This document shows, in pieces, positions 16,342-24,078 of a DNA stretch of 32,842 bases. A program made the position numbers and the translations under genes. The notes under the pieces were generated by a model. The model ran no database searches. It was given only the letters and a program-made list of their open reading frames with translations, and was not told where the DNA came from. Each line of letters starts with the position of its first letter. Position 1 is the first letter of the stretch. The stretch covers positions 1 to 32,842 of the forward strand of contig CACKKY010000007.1 of NCBI GenBank assembly GCA_902600855.1, in the 5' to 3' direction. The DNA comes from an uncultured Pelagibacteraceae bacterium (lineage in GTDB: Bacteria > Pseudomonadota > Alphaproteobacteria > Pelagibacterales > Pelagibacteraceae).

Positions 16342-17508
16342 TTATTTTATCTCTGAACAAACTTTTTTAATGATTCTTAAAGCTTGGTCAATCTCGTTTC
16401 TTTTTACATTAAGAGGTGGTAAAATTCTAACAACATTTTCTGCGGCTCTAATAGTTAATAAATTATTATCCATAAGTTTTTTAATAAATTTTGTTTGATT
16501 AGTATTAAGTTTTACTCCAATTAATAAACCCTTTCCTCTTATCTCTTTTATGATTTTAGGATAATCATTCTTAATCTTATTTAAATTTAATATAAAATAT
16601 CTTGATACACTTTTTACTTGATGTAAAAATTTTTTATTTGAAATTATATCCATTACTGAATTGCCAACTGCCATTGCTAATGGATTTCCTCCAAAAGTAG
16701 ATCCATGAGTTCCTACTGTCATACCTTTGGCAACTTTTTTATTCATCAATACTGCACCAATTGGAAATCCTCCACCAATACCTTTTGCTATTGGCACAAT
16801 ATCTGGTTTAACCTTTGATTCCTCAAATGCAAAAAAATCTCCCGATCTTCCTATGCCGCACTGGACCTCGTCCAATATTAAAAGTATTCGTTTTTTATTA
16901 CAAATTTTTCTCAATTCTTTTAAACACCAGTTGGGTATTACTTTAATGCCTCCTTCACCCATAATTGTTTCAATCATTATAGCTGCTGTATTTTTTTTAA
17001 TTTTTTTCTTTAAAGATTGATGATTTCCAAATTCAAAGTGATCAAAGCCACCTGCTTTTGGACCAAATCCCTCTGTCATTTTTTTAGATCCACTTGCATG
17101 AATTGCAGCAATTGTTCTTCCATGAAAAGAATTTTTAATACATAAAATTCTATTTTTATTTGGCTCACCAATTGAATAAAAGTATCTTCTAGCTACTTTG
17201 ATTGCTGCTTCAGTAGCTTCAGCACCACTATTTTGAAACATTACATAATCCGCAAATGTTTTTTTTACTAACTTTTTGGCAAGCTTTTCACCTTCTGGAA
17301 TTTTAAATGCATTTGAAACATGCCACAATTTTTTAGATTGTGTTCTAACCGCTTTCACTAATTTTGGATGTGTATGACCTAAAGAATTAACAGCTATTCC
17401 TTGGACAAAATCTAAATATTTTTTACCATCTGTTGAATATAAAAAACTTCCTTTTCCATATTTAAAAGAAATATTTTTACGATTATAATTTTTTGTTAAA
17501 TAACTCAT
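16342..17508 (-). CDS. argD: Acetylornithine aminotransferase
   Basis: PLP-dependent class III aminotransferase that makes N-acetylornithine from N-acetylglutamate semialdehyde; in many bacteria it also serves in lysine synthesis. The 388-residue protein has FVQGIAVNSLGHTHPKLVKA near the start, FQNSGAEATEAAIKVAR (91-107), the FHGRT segment (128-132), ILDEVQCGIGRSGDFFAFE (211-229), the PLP lysine Lys242 in PIAKGIGGGFPIGAVLM, and THGSTFGGNPLAMAVG. All PLP contacts expected for the family are visible. It is the first gene of argD-argF and is divergent from gcrA across a 168-base spacer, the longest gene-free stretch in the window. Confidence 0.95.
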   Translation of the reverse strand: MSYLTKNYNRKNISFKYGKGSFLYSTDGKKYLDFVQGIAVNSLGHTHPKLVKAVRTQSKKLWHVSNAFKIPEGEKLAKKLVKKTFADYVMFQNSGAEATEAAIKVARRYFYSIGEPNKNRILCIKNSFHGRTIAAIHASGSKKMTEGFGPKAGGFDHFEFGNHQSLKKKIKKNTAAIMIETIMGEGGIKVIPNWCLKELRKICNKKRILLILDEVQCGIGRSGDFFAFEESKVKPDIVPIAKGIGGGFPIGAVLMNKKVAKGMTVGTHGSTFGGNPLAMAVGNSVMDIISNKKFLHQVKSVSRYFILNLNKIKNDYPKIIKEIRGKGLLIGVKLNTNQTKFIKKLMDNNLLTIRAAENVVRILPPLNVKRNEIDQALRIIKKVCSEIK

Positions 17509-17612
17509 AGTTTTTTAAAAGTTTTTATAAATTAAAATTAACAGATACAAGTTATGATTGAATACAGTTAAAAACATTTAATCATTTTTTGTTGATAAGT
17601 CTTATATTTTAC

Positions 17613-17642
17613 TTGTTTAAAAAGATCATAAGTCAGTATATT
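17613..17642 (+). promoter_or_regulatory. Candidate gcrA promoter
   Basis: In the argD/gcrA spacer, TTGTTT (17613-17618) and TATATT (17637-17642) are 18 bases apart and would start transcription about 28 bases before the gcrA ATG at 17677. Both hexamers are plausible but not perfect, and the surrounding DNA is almost all A and T. The rest of the spacer shows no other recognisable element. Confidence 0.3.
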
Positions 17643-17676
17643 GTTATTTTATAAAAAGATAACACTATATATAGAA

Positions 17677-18168
17677 ATGAGTTGGAACGAAGAAAAAGTA
17701 GCAAAATTAAAAGAACTTTGGGGAAAAGGAAGTACAGCTAGTCAAATTGCTGAAATTATTGGTGGCATCAGTAGAAATGCTGTAATTGGCAAGGCTCATA
17801 GACTAAATTTATCTGCAAAAATAAAGACTAGGAACTCACCAAAAAATTATGATTTATTAAATTCTAATAAAAAGTTAAGTAATCCTGCGAAGGGTCGGAA
17901 AAATAAATTTAAATCTTTAATAATTGAAAAAGATTTTGAACCAGAAAACCCAAAACAACTAGAAGAATTAGATGAAAACTCTTGTAAGTGGCCAATAGGT
18001 CACCCAAACGAAAAATCGTTTTATTTTTGTGGAAGATCTTCTCTCAAAGATTTTTCTTATTGTAAATTACATCTTCTTTATGCATACCAACCTAAAGGTA
18101 AAAAAGATGATACTATAGAAAAAGAGGAAGAGACGGAATTGATTCAAAAAAAAACTAAATCAGCTTAA
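17677..18168 (+). CDS. gcrA: GcrA family cell-cycle regulator
   Basis: GcrA is an alphaproteobacterial transcription factor that binds sigma70-RNA polymerase and, in Caulobacter, acts at promoters carrying CcrM-methylated GANTC. The start at 17677 is chosen because the family begins MSWNEEKVAKLKELWGKG; the in-frame ATG 12 codons earlier adds residues unlike the family and overlaps the candidate promoter. The 163-residue protein has the N-terminal helix-turn-helix with ASQIAEIIGGISRNAVIGKA (21-40) and HRLNL. A variable Lys/Asn-rich linker follows, then the conserved C-terminal module SCKWPIGHP, FCGRSS and YCKLH, the part that binds sigma70. Its end is 19 bases from the NDUFA9-like gene on the other strand. 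Confidence 0.92.
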   Translation: MSWNEEKVAKLKELWGKGSTASQIAEIIGGISRNAVIGKAHRLNLSAKIKTRNSPKNYDLLNSNKKLSNPAKGRKNKFKSLIIEKDFEPENPKQLEELDENSCKWPIGHPNEKSFYFCGRSSLKDFSYCKLHLLYAYQPKGKKDDTIEKEEETELIQKKTKSA

Positions 18169-18187
18169 TATTAATTTAATTTTAATC

Positions 18188-19153
18188 TCATAAATCCTTA
18201 GAATATCTGTCAGTTGAAAACTGACCACCTGTTCTCCACATATAACAATATTTTTTAACTTCATCATCAAAAGTTTTTACACTTTGAATTCCAATATCAT
18301 TATTAGTTTTATATCTTCCTGATTTAATATTATCATATTTCAAAAGTTTTAACTGATCAAATGTTAATAGAGGATTTGGTAGTAATTCAAATATTTTTGC
18401 AGAATATTTAGCTAAGAAATATGGAAAAGGAATTAAAATCCTTTTCTTATTAATTAATTTTAATAACCTTTTTAATAATTCTTTAAAAGTGATAACTTCA
18501 GGACCCACACATTCTATAATATTTGACTGTATTTTTTTTGAAATAACATGATGAATAATATTTGTTAAATCTGAGCAATGTATTGGTGAAAATTTAGTAT
18601 CTCCATTGTAGTAAAGAGGAAAAATTGGCAACCTATTGAGTAAAGTCATAAAATTTGTTGTAAAATTATCATCTACAGAATAGACAACGGATGGCCTAAG
18701 AATAGTCGCTAAAGGGAAATTTTTTAATATATTTTTTTCTCCTTCAAGTTTACTCTGAGCATAATTACTATCAGTTGCATCATTAATTCCTAATGCCGAT
18801 AGATGAATAAAATGTTCTAAGTTATATTCTTTACAAAGTCTTGCTAATAAAGTTGGAAAAATCACATGAATATTTTTAAATGTATTTCCTCTCTTTTTTT
18901 CAAATAAAATACCAATAAGATTTATACATATATCATTCTTTTTTAATAAGCTTCTAATCTTACTTTCCTCAAAAACACTTGCCTCAACTATTTCCAAATA
19001 ACCTGCGTTTGCTTGAGTTTTTATGACATAACTTTTTTGGTGAATGTTTCTTGTAACTACAGTTACTCTATAGTTATTTTTTGTAAGTTTTCTTATTAAG
19101 TTACGACCAATTTGCCCGCTACCGCCAAAAATTAGACAATTTTTTGGTTTCAT
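18188..19153 (-). CDS. NDUFA9-like NAD(P)-binding protein (atypical SDR, complex I associated)
   Basis: A 321-residue extended/atypical short-chain dehydrogenase of the NDUFA9 type found in alphaproteobacteria and mitochondria. There it stabilises respiratory complex I and binds NADPH without known catalysis. The N-terminus LIFGGSGQIGRNL (7-19) is the Rossmann nucleotide loop. It is followed by VVTRN, a NLIGILFEKKRGNTF stretch, FIHLSALGINDATDSNYAQS, the SKLEGE segment and TILRPSVVYSVDDNF. The usual YxxxK dyad appears as YAQSK. A true sugar-nucleotide epimerase or a quinone-binding reductase is possible, but overall order fits NDUFA9 best. Its ATG is 17 bases from the divergent rnd start. Confidence 0.8.
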   Translation of the reverse strand: MKPKNCLIFGGSGQIGRNLIRKLTKNNYRVTVVTRNIHQKSYVIKTQANAGYLEIVEASVFEESKIRSLLKKNDICINLIGILFEKKRGNTFKNIHVIFPTLLARLCKEYNLEHFIHLSALGINDATDSNYAQSKLEGEKNILKNFPLATILRPSVVYSVDDNFTTNFMTLLNRLPIFPLYYNGDTKFSPIHCSDLTNIIHHVISKKIQSNIIECVGPEVITFKELLKRLLKLINKKRILIPFPYFLAKYSAKIFELLPNPLLTFDQLKLLKYDNIKSGRYKTNNDIGIQSVKTFDDEVKKYCYMWRTGGQFSTDRYSKDL

Positions 19154-19158
19154 ATATA

Positions 19159-19168
19159 TATAATTATA
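19159..19168. promoter_or_regulatory. Overlapping divergent -10 elements between the NDUFA9-like gene and rnd
   Basis: The 17-base spacer contains TATAAT toward rnd (19159-19164) and, overlapping it, TATAAT toward the NDUFA9-like gene (19163-19168 read on minus). The rnd copy ends 6 bases before its ATG, so that transcript could be leaderless. The sequence is a TA repeat, so chance occurrence is a serious alternative. Confidence 0.25.
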
Positions 19169-19170
19169 AA

Positions 19171-19782
19171 ATGAGCATTAATATTAAACTTCACAAAAAT
19201 GACTTACCAGATGATTTAGAATTAGGCAATGTAATAGCGGTAGATGGAGAGTTTATGGGTCTAAATGTCAGTCGCGACCCATTATGCTTAATTCAAATAT
19301 CATCAGGAAATTCTGATGCACATATTGTTCAATTTGATAGAAAAAACTACCACTCACCAAATTTAGTAAAATTATTAAACGATCAGAACATTACCAAGAT
19401 ATTTCATTATGGTAGAGCTGATTTAGCTCATATTAAATATTACCTCAAAACAGAAACTAATAATGTACTTGATACTAAAATTGCATCAAAATTAGCAAGA
19501 TCCTACTCTGATCAACATTCCTTAAAGGTCTTAATAAAAGAATTTATTAATATAGATATAAGTAAGCAATTCCAAAATTCTGACTTTGGAGGAGAATTAT
19601 CCCCAGCACAAATAAAGTATTGTGCTAATGATGTAATTTATTTACATAAAATTCATAACGAATTAAACAAAATCTTAGAAAGAGAAAATAGAGTAAATCT
19701 CTATAAAGATTGTTTAAAATTTTTAAAAACTAGAGTTGAGCTAGATTTGGCAATGTTTAAGGAAGATATTTGGTCACATTAA
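19171..19782 (+). CDS. rnd: RNase D-like 3'-5' exonuclease
   Basis: A compact DEDD-type exonuclease likely to trim RNA 3' ends (tRNA maturation or RNA turnover). The start at 19171 gives MSINIKLHKNDLPDD, which precedes the exonuclease core directly; the ATG 9 codons earlier lies inside the divergent gene's start region. The 203-residue protein has Exo I VDGEF (Asp25, Glu27), Exo II FHYGRADLAHI and Exo III YCANDVIYL (YxxxD). This completes the DEDDy set. It is only the catalytic domain: the HRDC domains of the ~375-residue E. coli enzyme are missing, as in many alphaproteobacteria. The stop overlaps the kdsD start (TAATG). It opens the 12.4-kb plus-strand gene series. Confidence 0.88.
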   Translation: MSINIKLHKNDLPDDLELGNVIAVDGEFMGLNVSRDPLCLIQISSGNSDAHIVQFDRKNYHSPNLVKLLNDQNITKIFHYGRADLAHIKYYLKTETNNVLDTKIASKLARSYSDQHSLKVLIKEFINIDISKQFQNSDFGGELSPAQIKYCANDVIYLHKIHNELNKILERENRVNLYKDCLKFLKTRVELDLAMFKEDIWSH

Positions 19783-20750
19783 TGAAAAAAAAAAAATTTA
19801 TCTCAGTTGCTAATGATGTTATTAATCTAGAAATTAAAGCTTTACAAAAACTCAAAAAAAATATTAATGAATCGTTTAACAAAGCTGTTATTCAGATTTC
19901 TAAATGTCAATCTAAAGTAATTTTATGTGGAGTAGGAAAGAGTGGCCTAATCGCCTCAAAGATTGCAGCTACTCTATCTTCGGTTGGTACTCCTTCTTTT
20001 AATCTATCTGCTAGTGACTCTTCTCATGGAGATCTTGGCAGTATTACAAAGAAAGATATCTTAATTATTATTAGCAATTCAGGTCAAACCAATGAGCTAA
20101 AAAATATAATTCAATTTGCGAATAGAAATAAAATATTACTTATAGGTATAGTATCAAAAAAAGATTCTATTTTATATAAAGCTTCAGATATTAAACTTCT
20201 AATTCCGCATGTAAAAGAGTCTGCTGGCATAGTGCCTACATCTAGTACTGCCATCCAGCTTGCACTTGGAGATGCGCTTGCGATAGCATCAATGAAATAT
20301 AAAAATTTTGATAAACTTGATTTTAAAAAGTTACACCCTGCTGGAAATCTTGCAGAACAACTTAAAACAGTTGAGGATATAATGCTTACTGGAAACAAAA
20401 TTCCTTTTGTTCATGAAAATTTAAAAATGAAAAAAGCATTAAAAATACTAAGTGATAAAAAATTAGGTTTTTTAATAGTACAAAACAAAAAAAAGAAAAC
20501 GTTAGGTATTATTACCGATGGTCAAGTAAGAAGATTTAATCAGAAAAGCTTGAGCTTACACCTAATGAATGTAAAAGCGATAATGACCAAAAATCCTATA
20601 AGTGTTGATAAAGATATTTTAGCTGCAAAAGCTCTTTCAATAATGAATAATAAAAAAATTACTTCATTGTGTGTACATGACAAAAAAAATAGTTTTAAAA
20701 CAATAGGAGTTGTTCATATTCATAATATCTTACATAATAATATTTCTTAA
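19782..20750 (+). CDS. kdsD: Arabinose-5-phosphate isomerase KdsD (KpsF/GutQ family)
   Basis: Converts ribulose 5-phosphate to arabinose 5-phosphate, the first step to Kdo for lipopolysaccharide. The start at 19782 overlaps the rnd stop as TAATG. It gives 322 residues beginning M-K-K-K-K-F, where the four lysines come from an A12 run directly after the ATG. The SIS sugar-isomerase domain (to about 190) has ILCGVGKSGLIASKIA, SASDSSHGDLGSI and IISNSGQTNEL. Two CBS domains follow, one starting VEDIMLTGNKIPFV and one VKAIMTKNPISV. The full three-part layout matches KdsD. The A12 run could slip in replication or transcription. lptC follows with no gap. Confidence 0.95.
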   Translation: MKKKKFISVANDVINLEIKALQKLKKNINESFNKAVIQISKCQSKVILCGVGKSGLIASKIAATLSSVGTPSFNLSASDSSHGDLGSITKKDILIIISNSGQTNELKNIIQFANRNKILLIGIVSKKDSILYKASDIKLLIPHVKESAGIVPTSSTAIQLALGDALAIASMKYKNFDKLDFKKLHPAGNLAEQLKTVEDIMLTGNKIPFVHENLKMKKALKILSDKKLGFLIVQNKKKKTLGIITDGQVRRFNQKSLSLHLMNVKAIMTKNPISVDKDILAAKALSIMNNKKITSLCVHDKKNSFKTIGVVHIHNILHNNIS

Positions 20751-21320
20751 ATGAAAACAAAAATAATAAGAGTTATTTTTGTTATTCTTTTTTTAATTAC
20801 ATTAATTTTTTTATACCTAAAAAGTGTAAAAAAAGAAGAAGCTAGTATAGAAATAATTACTAAAAATGAGGATTTAACTTACAACTCAAATATTTTAAAT
20901 GACGTTAACTATACCTCAAAGGATGCTGACGGAAATGAATATTTTATAGAGGCCTTAAAAGGTGAGATAGATTTTTCTAATAATAATATTATCTATTTAA
21001 CAAATGTGTCAGCATTAATTAAACTTAATGACTCAAAAAATATTAAAATTAACTCTGAGTTTGGCAAGTATAATACAATTAATAATGATACAATTTTTTC
21101 AAAAGATGTAATAGTTAAATATTTAGAAAATAAAATTACTAGTGATTATCTTGATTTTTCAATAAAAAGAAATTCTATGATTATCTCTCGAAATGTAGTT
21201 TATACAAATTTAGAAAATATTTTAAAAGCAGATGTAGTTGAGGTTGATATCAAAACAAAAGATACAAAAATTTATATGTATGAGAATGATAAAAAAGTTA
21301 ATGTAAAAAATAATAAATAA
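20751..21320 (+). CDS. lptC: LPS export ABC transporter periplasmic protein LptC
   Basis: LptC is the bitopic inner-membrane partner of LptBFG that hands LPS to the periplasmic bridge. This 189-residue protein has one N-terminal membrane helix (about 6-24, VIFVILFLITLIFLYLK). A beta-jelly-roll-like periplasmic region follows with YNSNILNDVNYTSKDADGNE and SEFGKYNTINNDTIFSKDV, typical of alphaproteobacterial LptC. It starts immediately after kdsD and ends 1 base before lptB. In most relatives lptA lies between lptC and lptB, but there is no room for it here. LptC homologues diverge strongly, so the call leans on topology, motif and position. Confidence 0.85.
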   Translation: MKTKIIRVIFVILFLITLIFLYLKSVKKEEASIEIITKNEDLTYNSNILNDVNYTSKDADGNEYFIEALKGEIDFSNNNIIYLTNVSALIKLNDSKNIKINSEFGKYNTINNDTIFSKDVIVKYLENKITSDYLDFSIKRNSMIISRNVVYTNLENILKADVVEVDIKTKDTKIYMYENDKKVNVKNNK

Positions 21321-21321
21321 T

Positions 21322-22099
21322 ATGGCTATAATTAAAAAATTTAGGATAAAATCTTTTAAAAAAAAAAATTCCTTAATTGAATTTAAAAATGTTTCTCTCT
21401 CTTATGGAAATCGATTGATACTAGATAATATTAGTTTTAATATTAGTGAAGGACAAATATTTGGTATACTAGGTCCAAACGGTGTTGGAAAATCAACAAT
21501 ATTTAATTTAATAACTGGTATCATAAATCCAAAAAGTGGTAAAATTAAAATCGCAGAGGAAGACGTAACAGATTTACCTATTTATTTAAGAACTAAAAAA
21601 ATTCAAAGTTGGTTATATGCCTCAATATGGAGGATATTTTAATGATTTAACTTTACATGATAACTTAAGAGCGATTAGTGAAATTGTAATAGATAATAGA
21701 GCATATAGAGTTGAAAGAATAAATTATTTAATATCTAAATTTGAGCTTGATCATTTAAAAGATATAAAAGCAAAATTCTTATCAGGTGGCCAAAAAAAGA
21801 AATTGGTAATTGCATTGTCACTTTTAAGTGAGCCAAAAGTTTTACTTTTAGATGAATGTTTTGCAGCACTAGATGTATTAACAATAAAAATGCTTCAAGA
21901 GATAATTGTAAATTTACAACAAGAAAGTCAAATAACAATTTGTATATGTGATCATCAAGCTAGAGATCTTTTAGCATGCGTAGATGTTGCAATGATATTG
22001 AATAATGGAAAAATTGTTGCTCAAGATACTCCATCTAATTTAGTAAAAAATATAAATGCTAAAAATGCATATTTTGGTGAAAGTTTTAAATTTAATTAA
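21322..22099 (+). CDS. lptB: LPS export ABC transporter ATP-binding protein LptB, interrupted by an apparent frameshift
   Basis: LptB is the cytoplasmic ATPase that powers LPS extraction by LptFG. The N-terminal frame from 21322 carries FKNVSLSYGNRLILDN and Walker A LGPNGVGKST. After RTKK it runs into IQSW and stops at 21642. Dropping one A from the A7 run at 21595-21601 restores FKVGYMPQYGGYFNDLTLHD, with the Q-loop glutamine, and the frame that ends at 22099. The signature is LSGGQKKK, Walker B is VLLLDECFAALD (DEC where most have DEP), and the switch histidine is in ICDHQARDLL. The rejoined protein is 258 residues, normal for LptB. The internal ATG at 21617 is not a real start. Mutation, recoding and sequence error remain open. 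Confidence 0.9.
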
Positions 22100-22105
22100 T
22101 CAAAA

Positions 22106-23425
22106 ATGCCAAATCTAAAAATTTTTAAAAGTAAAATTAAAAAATTTGAAAAAACAATTACTGTGAGTGGTGACAAAAGTATTAGCATCAGATGGGTTCT
22201 TTTATCATCAATTGCAAATGGTGTTTCAGAAGCAAAAAATTTATTAATGTCGGAAGATGTTATGGCAGCTATCAATGCGATCAAAAAATTAGGAATTAAA
22301 GTTAAAGTTCACAAAAATTCATGTAAAATTTACGGAAAAGGCATAAACGGATATAGATATAAAAAGAACCTTATAATTAATGCAAAAAATTCTGGTACAC
22401 TTGGTAGACTAATTCTTGGTCTTTTAATAAATTCAACTAAGCCTATTAAATTAATTGGTGATAAAAGTTTATCTAAAAGAGATTTTAAGAGAATTTCAAA
22501 TCCTCTAAGTAAGTTTGGTGCTAGTTTTAAATTAAATAACAAAAAAAATTTGCCACTTATTATTAATGGTTCTTCAAAATTGAAGCCAATTAAATACTTT
22601 GAGAATAGAGGATCTGCTCAATGTAAAAGTGCGGTAATATTTGCTGCTTTGAGAACTGACGGCACAACTACTATCAAGGCAAAAAAATCAAGAAATCATA
22701 CTGAATTGTTATGCAAACATCTTAACCTGCCTTTATCAATTAAAAGTAATAAATCTTTTGACTTAATAAAGATTAATAAAATTGAAAATATAAAAAGATT
22801 TAATTACAAGATTCCTTCTGATATTAGCTCAAGTGCATTCTTCATTGCTTTAACTGCACTTAACAAAAATTCAGAACTTACAATTAAAAATGTAAATATA
22901 AATCCCTCAAGAATTGGAATAATCAAAATACTAAGAAAAATGGGTGTGCAAATTTTATTCAAAAATAAAAGAATTTATAAAGGTGAACAAAACGCAGATA
23001 TCCAAGTAAGAAGTCCTAAAAAATTAAGACCTATTAATTGCCCATCAAAATTAACAAGTGAGGCAATTGATGAGTTCTTGGTTATTTTTTTAGTTGCTGC
23101 AAAAGCACAAGGAAATTCTTACTTTAAAAATTTAGCTGAATTGAATCAAAAAGAAAGTCCTAGATTAATCTGGGCAGAAAAAATACTCAAAAAAATGGGG
23201 ATTAAAACAATTACAACAAAGAATTCTATTAAAATTTTTGGAAATCCAAATCTAGAATTAAAGAATAAAATTGAAATTAAGAATTATTTTAAAGATCACA
23301 GAGTTTTTATGACCAGTGTTATTGCATCACTATCTTTTGGAGGGAGATGGTATATTCATGATAAAGATTCTATTAATACATCTTTTCCAACATTTTTGGA
23401 TATAATCGAAAAAATTAATAAATGA
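22106..23425 (+). CDS. aroA: 3-phosphoshikimate 1-carboxyvinyltransferase (EPSP synthase)
   Basis: Transfers enolpyruvyl from PEP to shikimate 3-phosphate, the sixth shikimate-pathway step toward aromatic amino acids. The 439-residue protein has VSGDKSISIRWVLL with the catalytic Lys24-Ser25 and Arg29. It also has NSGTLGRL (95-102; the family consensus is G-N-A/S-G-T), GSAQCKSAVIFAALRTDG, PSDISSSAFFIALTAL, EAIDEFLVIF with the conserved Asp, LNQKESPRL and DHRVFMTSVIASL near the end. Several loop residues differ from E. coli and look like the class II type. It begins 6 bases after lptB and its stop overlaps the cmk start by 4 bases. Confidence 0.94.
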   Translation: MPNLKIFKSKIKKFEKTITVSGDKSISIRWVLLSSIANGVSEAKNLLMSEDVMAAINAIKKLGIKVKVHKNSCKIYGKGINGYRYKKNLIINAKNSGTLGRLILGLLINSTKPIKLIGDKSLSKRDFKRISNPLSKFGASFKLNNKKNLPLIINGSSKLKPIKYFENRGSAQCKSAVIFAALRTDGTTTIKAKKSRNHTELLCKHLNLPLSIKSNKSFDLIKINKIENIKRFNYKIPSDISSSAFFIALTALNKNSELTIKNVNINPSRIGIIKILRKMGVQILFKNKRIYKGEQNADIQVRSPKKLRPINCPSKLTSEAIDEFLVIFLVAAKAQGNSYFKNLAELNQKESPRLIWAEKILKKMGIKTITTKNSIKIFGNPNLELKNKIEIKNYFKDHRVFMTSVIASLSFGGRWYIHDKDSINTSFPTFLDIIEKINK

Positions 23426-24078
23426 AAAAAACAAAAAAATTTTTAAAAATTGCAATAGACTCCCCTGCTGCTGCTGGTGCTGGAACTTTAGCTAAATCCA
23501 TATCAAAACACTATAACTTATATTATCTCGATACTGGTAAAATTTACAGAATGATTGCTTATTTAAAAATAAAATTTCCAAAAAAATTTAATCAAAATTT
23601 TTTAAAGAAAAAAATTAGTTTAATTAAAGTTAAAAATCTTTCAAACAAAAATTTACTTTCAGATGAAGTTGGAACAGAAGCATCAATAATTTCAAAAAAT
23701 AAGAATATAAGAAAACTAGTTCATTCTTTTCAAGTCAATTGTGCTTATAATCCTCCTAAAAATTTTAATGGGTCTTGCTTGGACGGAAGAGATATAACAT
23801 ATAAGATTGTCCCTGATGCTGATTTCAAATTTTTTATAACTGCAAACCTAAAAACTAGAGCTCACAGAAGATATAAAGAGCTTAAAAAGATAAATAAAAA
23901 GATTTTATATAAAAATGTGCTTAAAAGTATTAAAAAACGTGATAAAAGTGACTTTAATAGAAAAATATCGCCATTAAAGAAAACAAAAGATTCAGTATTG
24001 CTAAATACAACGAAACTTAATAAAAGAGCCTGTTTTTTAAAAATAAAAAAAATTATAGACAGAAAATTAAAAACTTAA
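23422..24078 (+). CDS. cmk: Cytidylate kinase with an atypical P-loop
   Basis: CMP/dCMP kinase of nucleotide salvage and dCTP supply, placed next to rpsA as in many bacteria. The 218-residue protein keeps YYLDTGKIYRMIAYL (monophosphate-binding) and CLDGRDITYKIVPDADFKFF followed by TRAHRRYKEL (lid). The P-loop reads IDSPAAAGAGTLAK, where most relatives have IDGPAxSGKGT. The Walker A lysine is therefore Ala20, the preceding Ser is Ala18 and the first Gly is Ser14. That lysine normally contacts the ATP phosphates, so either another residue substitutes or activity is changed. Apart from this the length and order are normal. The stop overlaps the rpsA start (TAATG). Confidence 0.88.
   Translation: MKKTKKFLKIAIDSPAAAGAGTLAKSISKHYNLYYLDTGKIYRMIAYLKIKFPKKFNQNFLKKKISLIKVKNLSNKNLLSDEVGTEASIISKNKNIRKLVHSFQVNCAYNPPKNFNGSCLDGRDITYKIVPDADFKFFITANLKTRAHRRYKELKKINKKILYKNVLKSIKKRDKSDFNRKISPLKKTKDSVLLNTTKLNKRACFLKIKKIIDRKLKT

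Noticed and set aside
17509..17676. A small RNA or tRNA in the longest spacer
   Set aside because: No cloverleaf, GC-rich stem or conserved RNA motif can be seen; only a candidate gcrA promoter was kept.
21617..22099. A second short ABC-transporter gene overlapping the first
   Set aside because: It has no Walker A and begins at the Q-loop. It is the second part of the frameshifted lptB, not an independent half-transporter.
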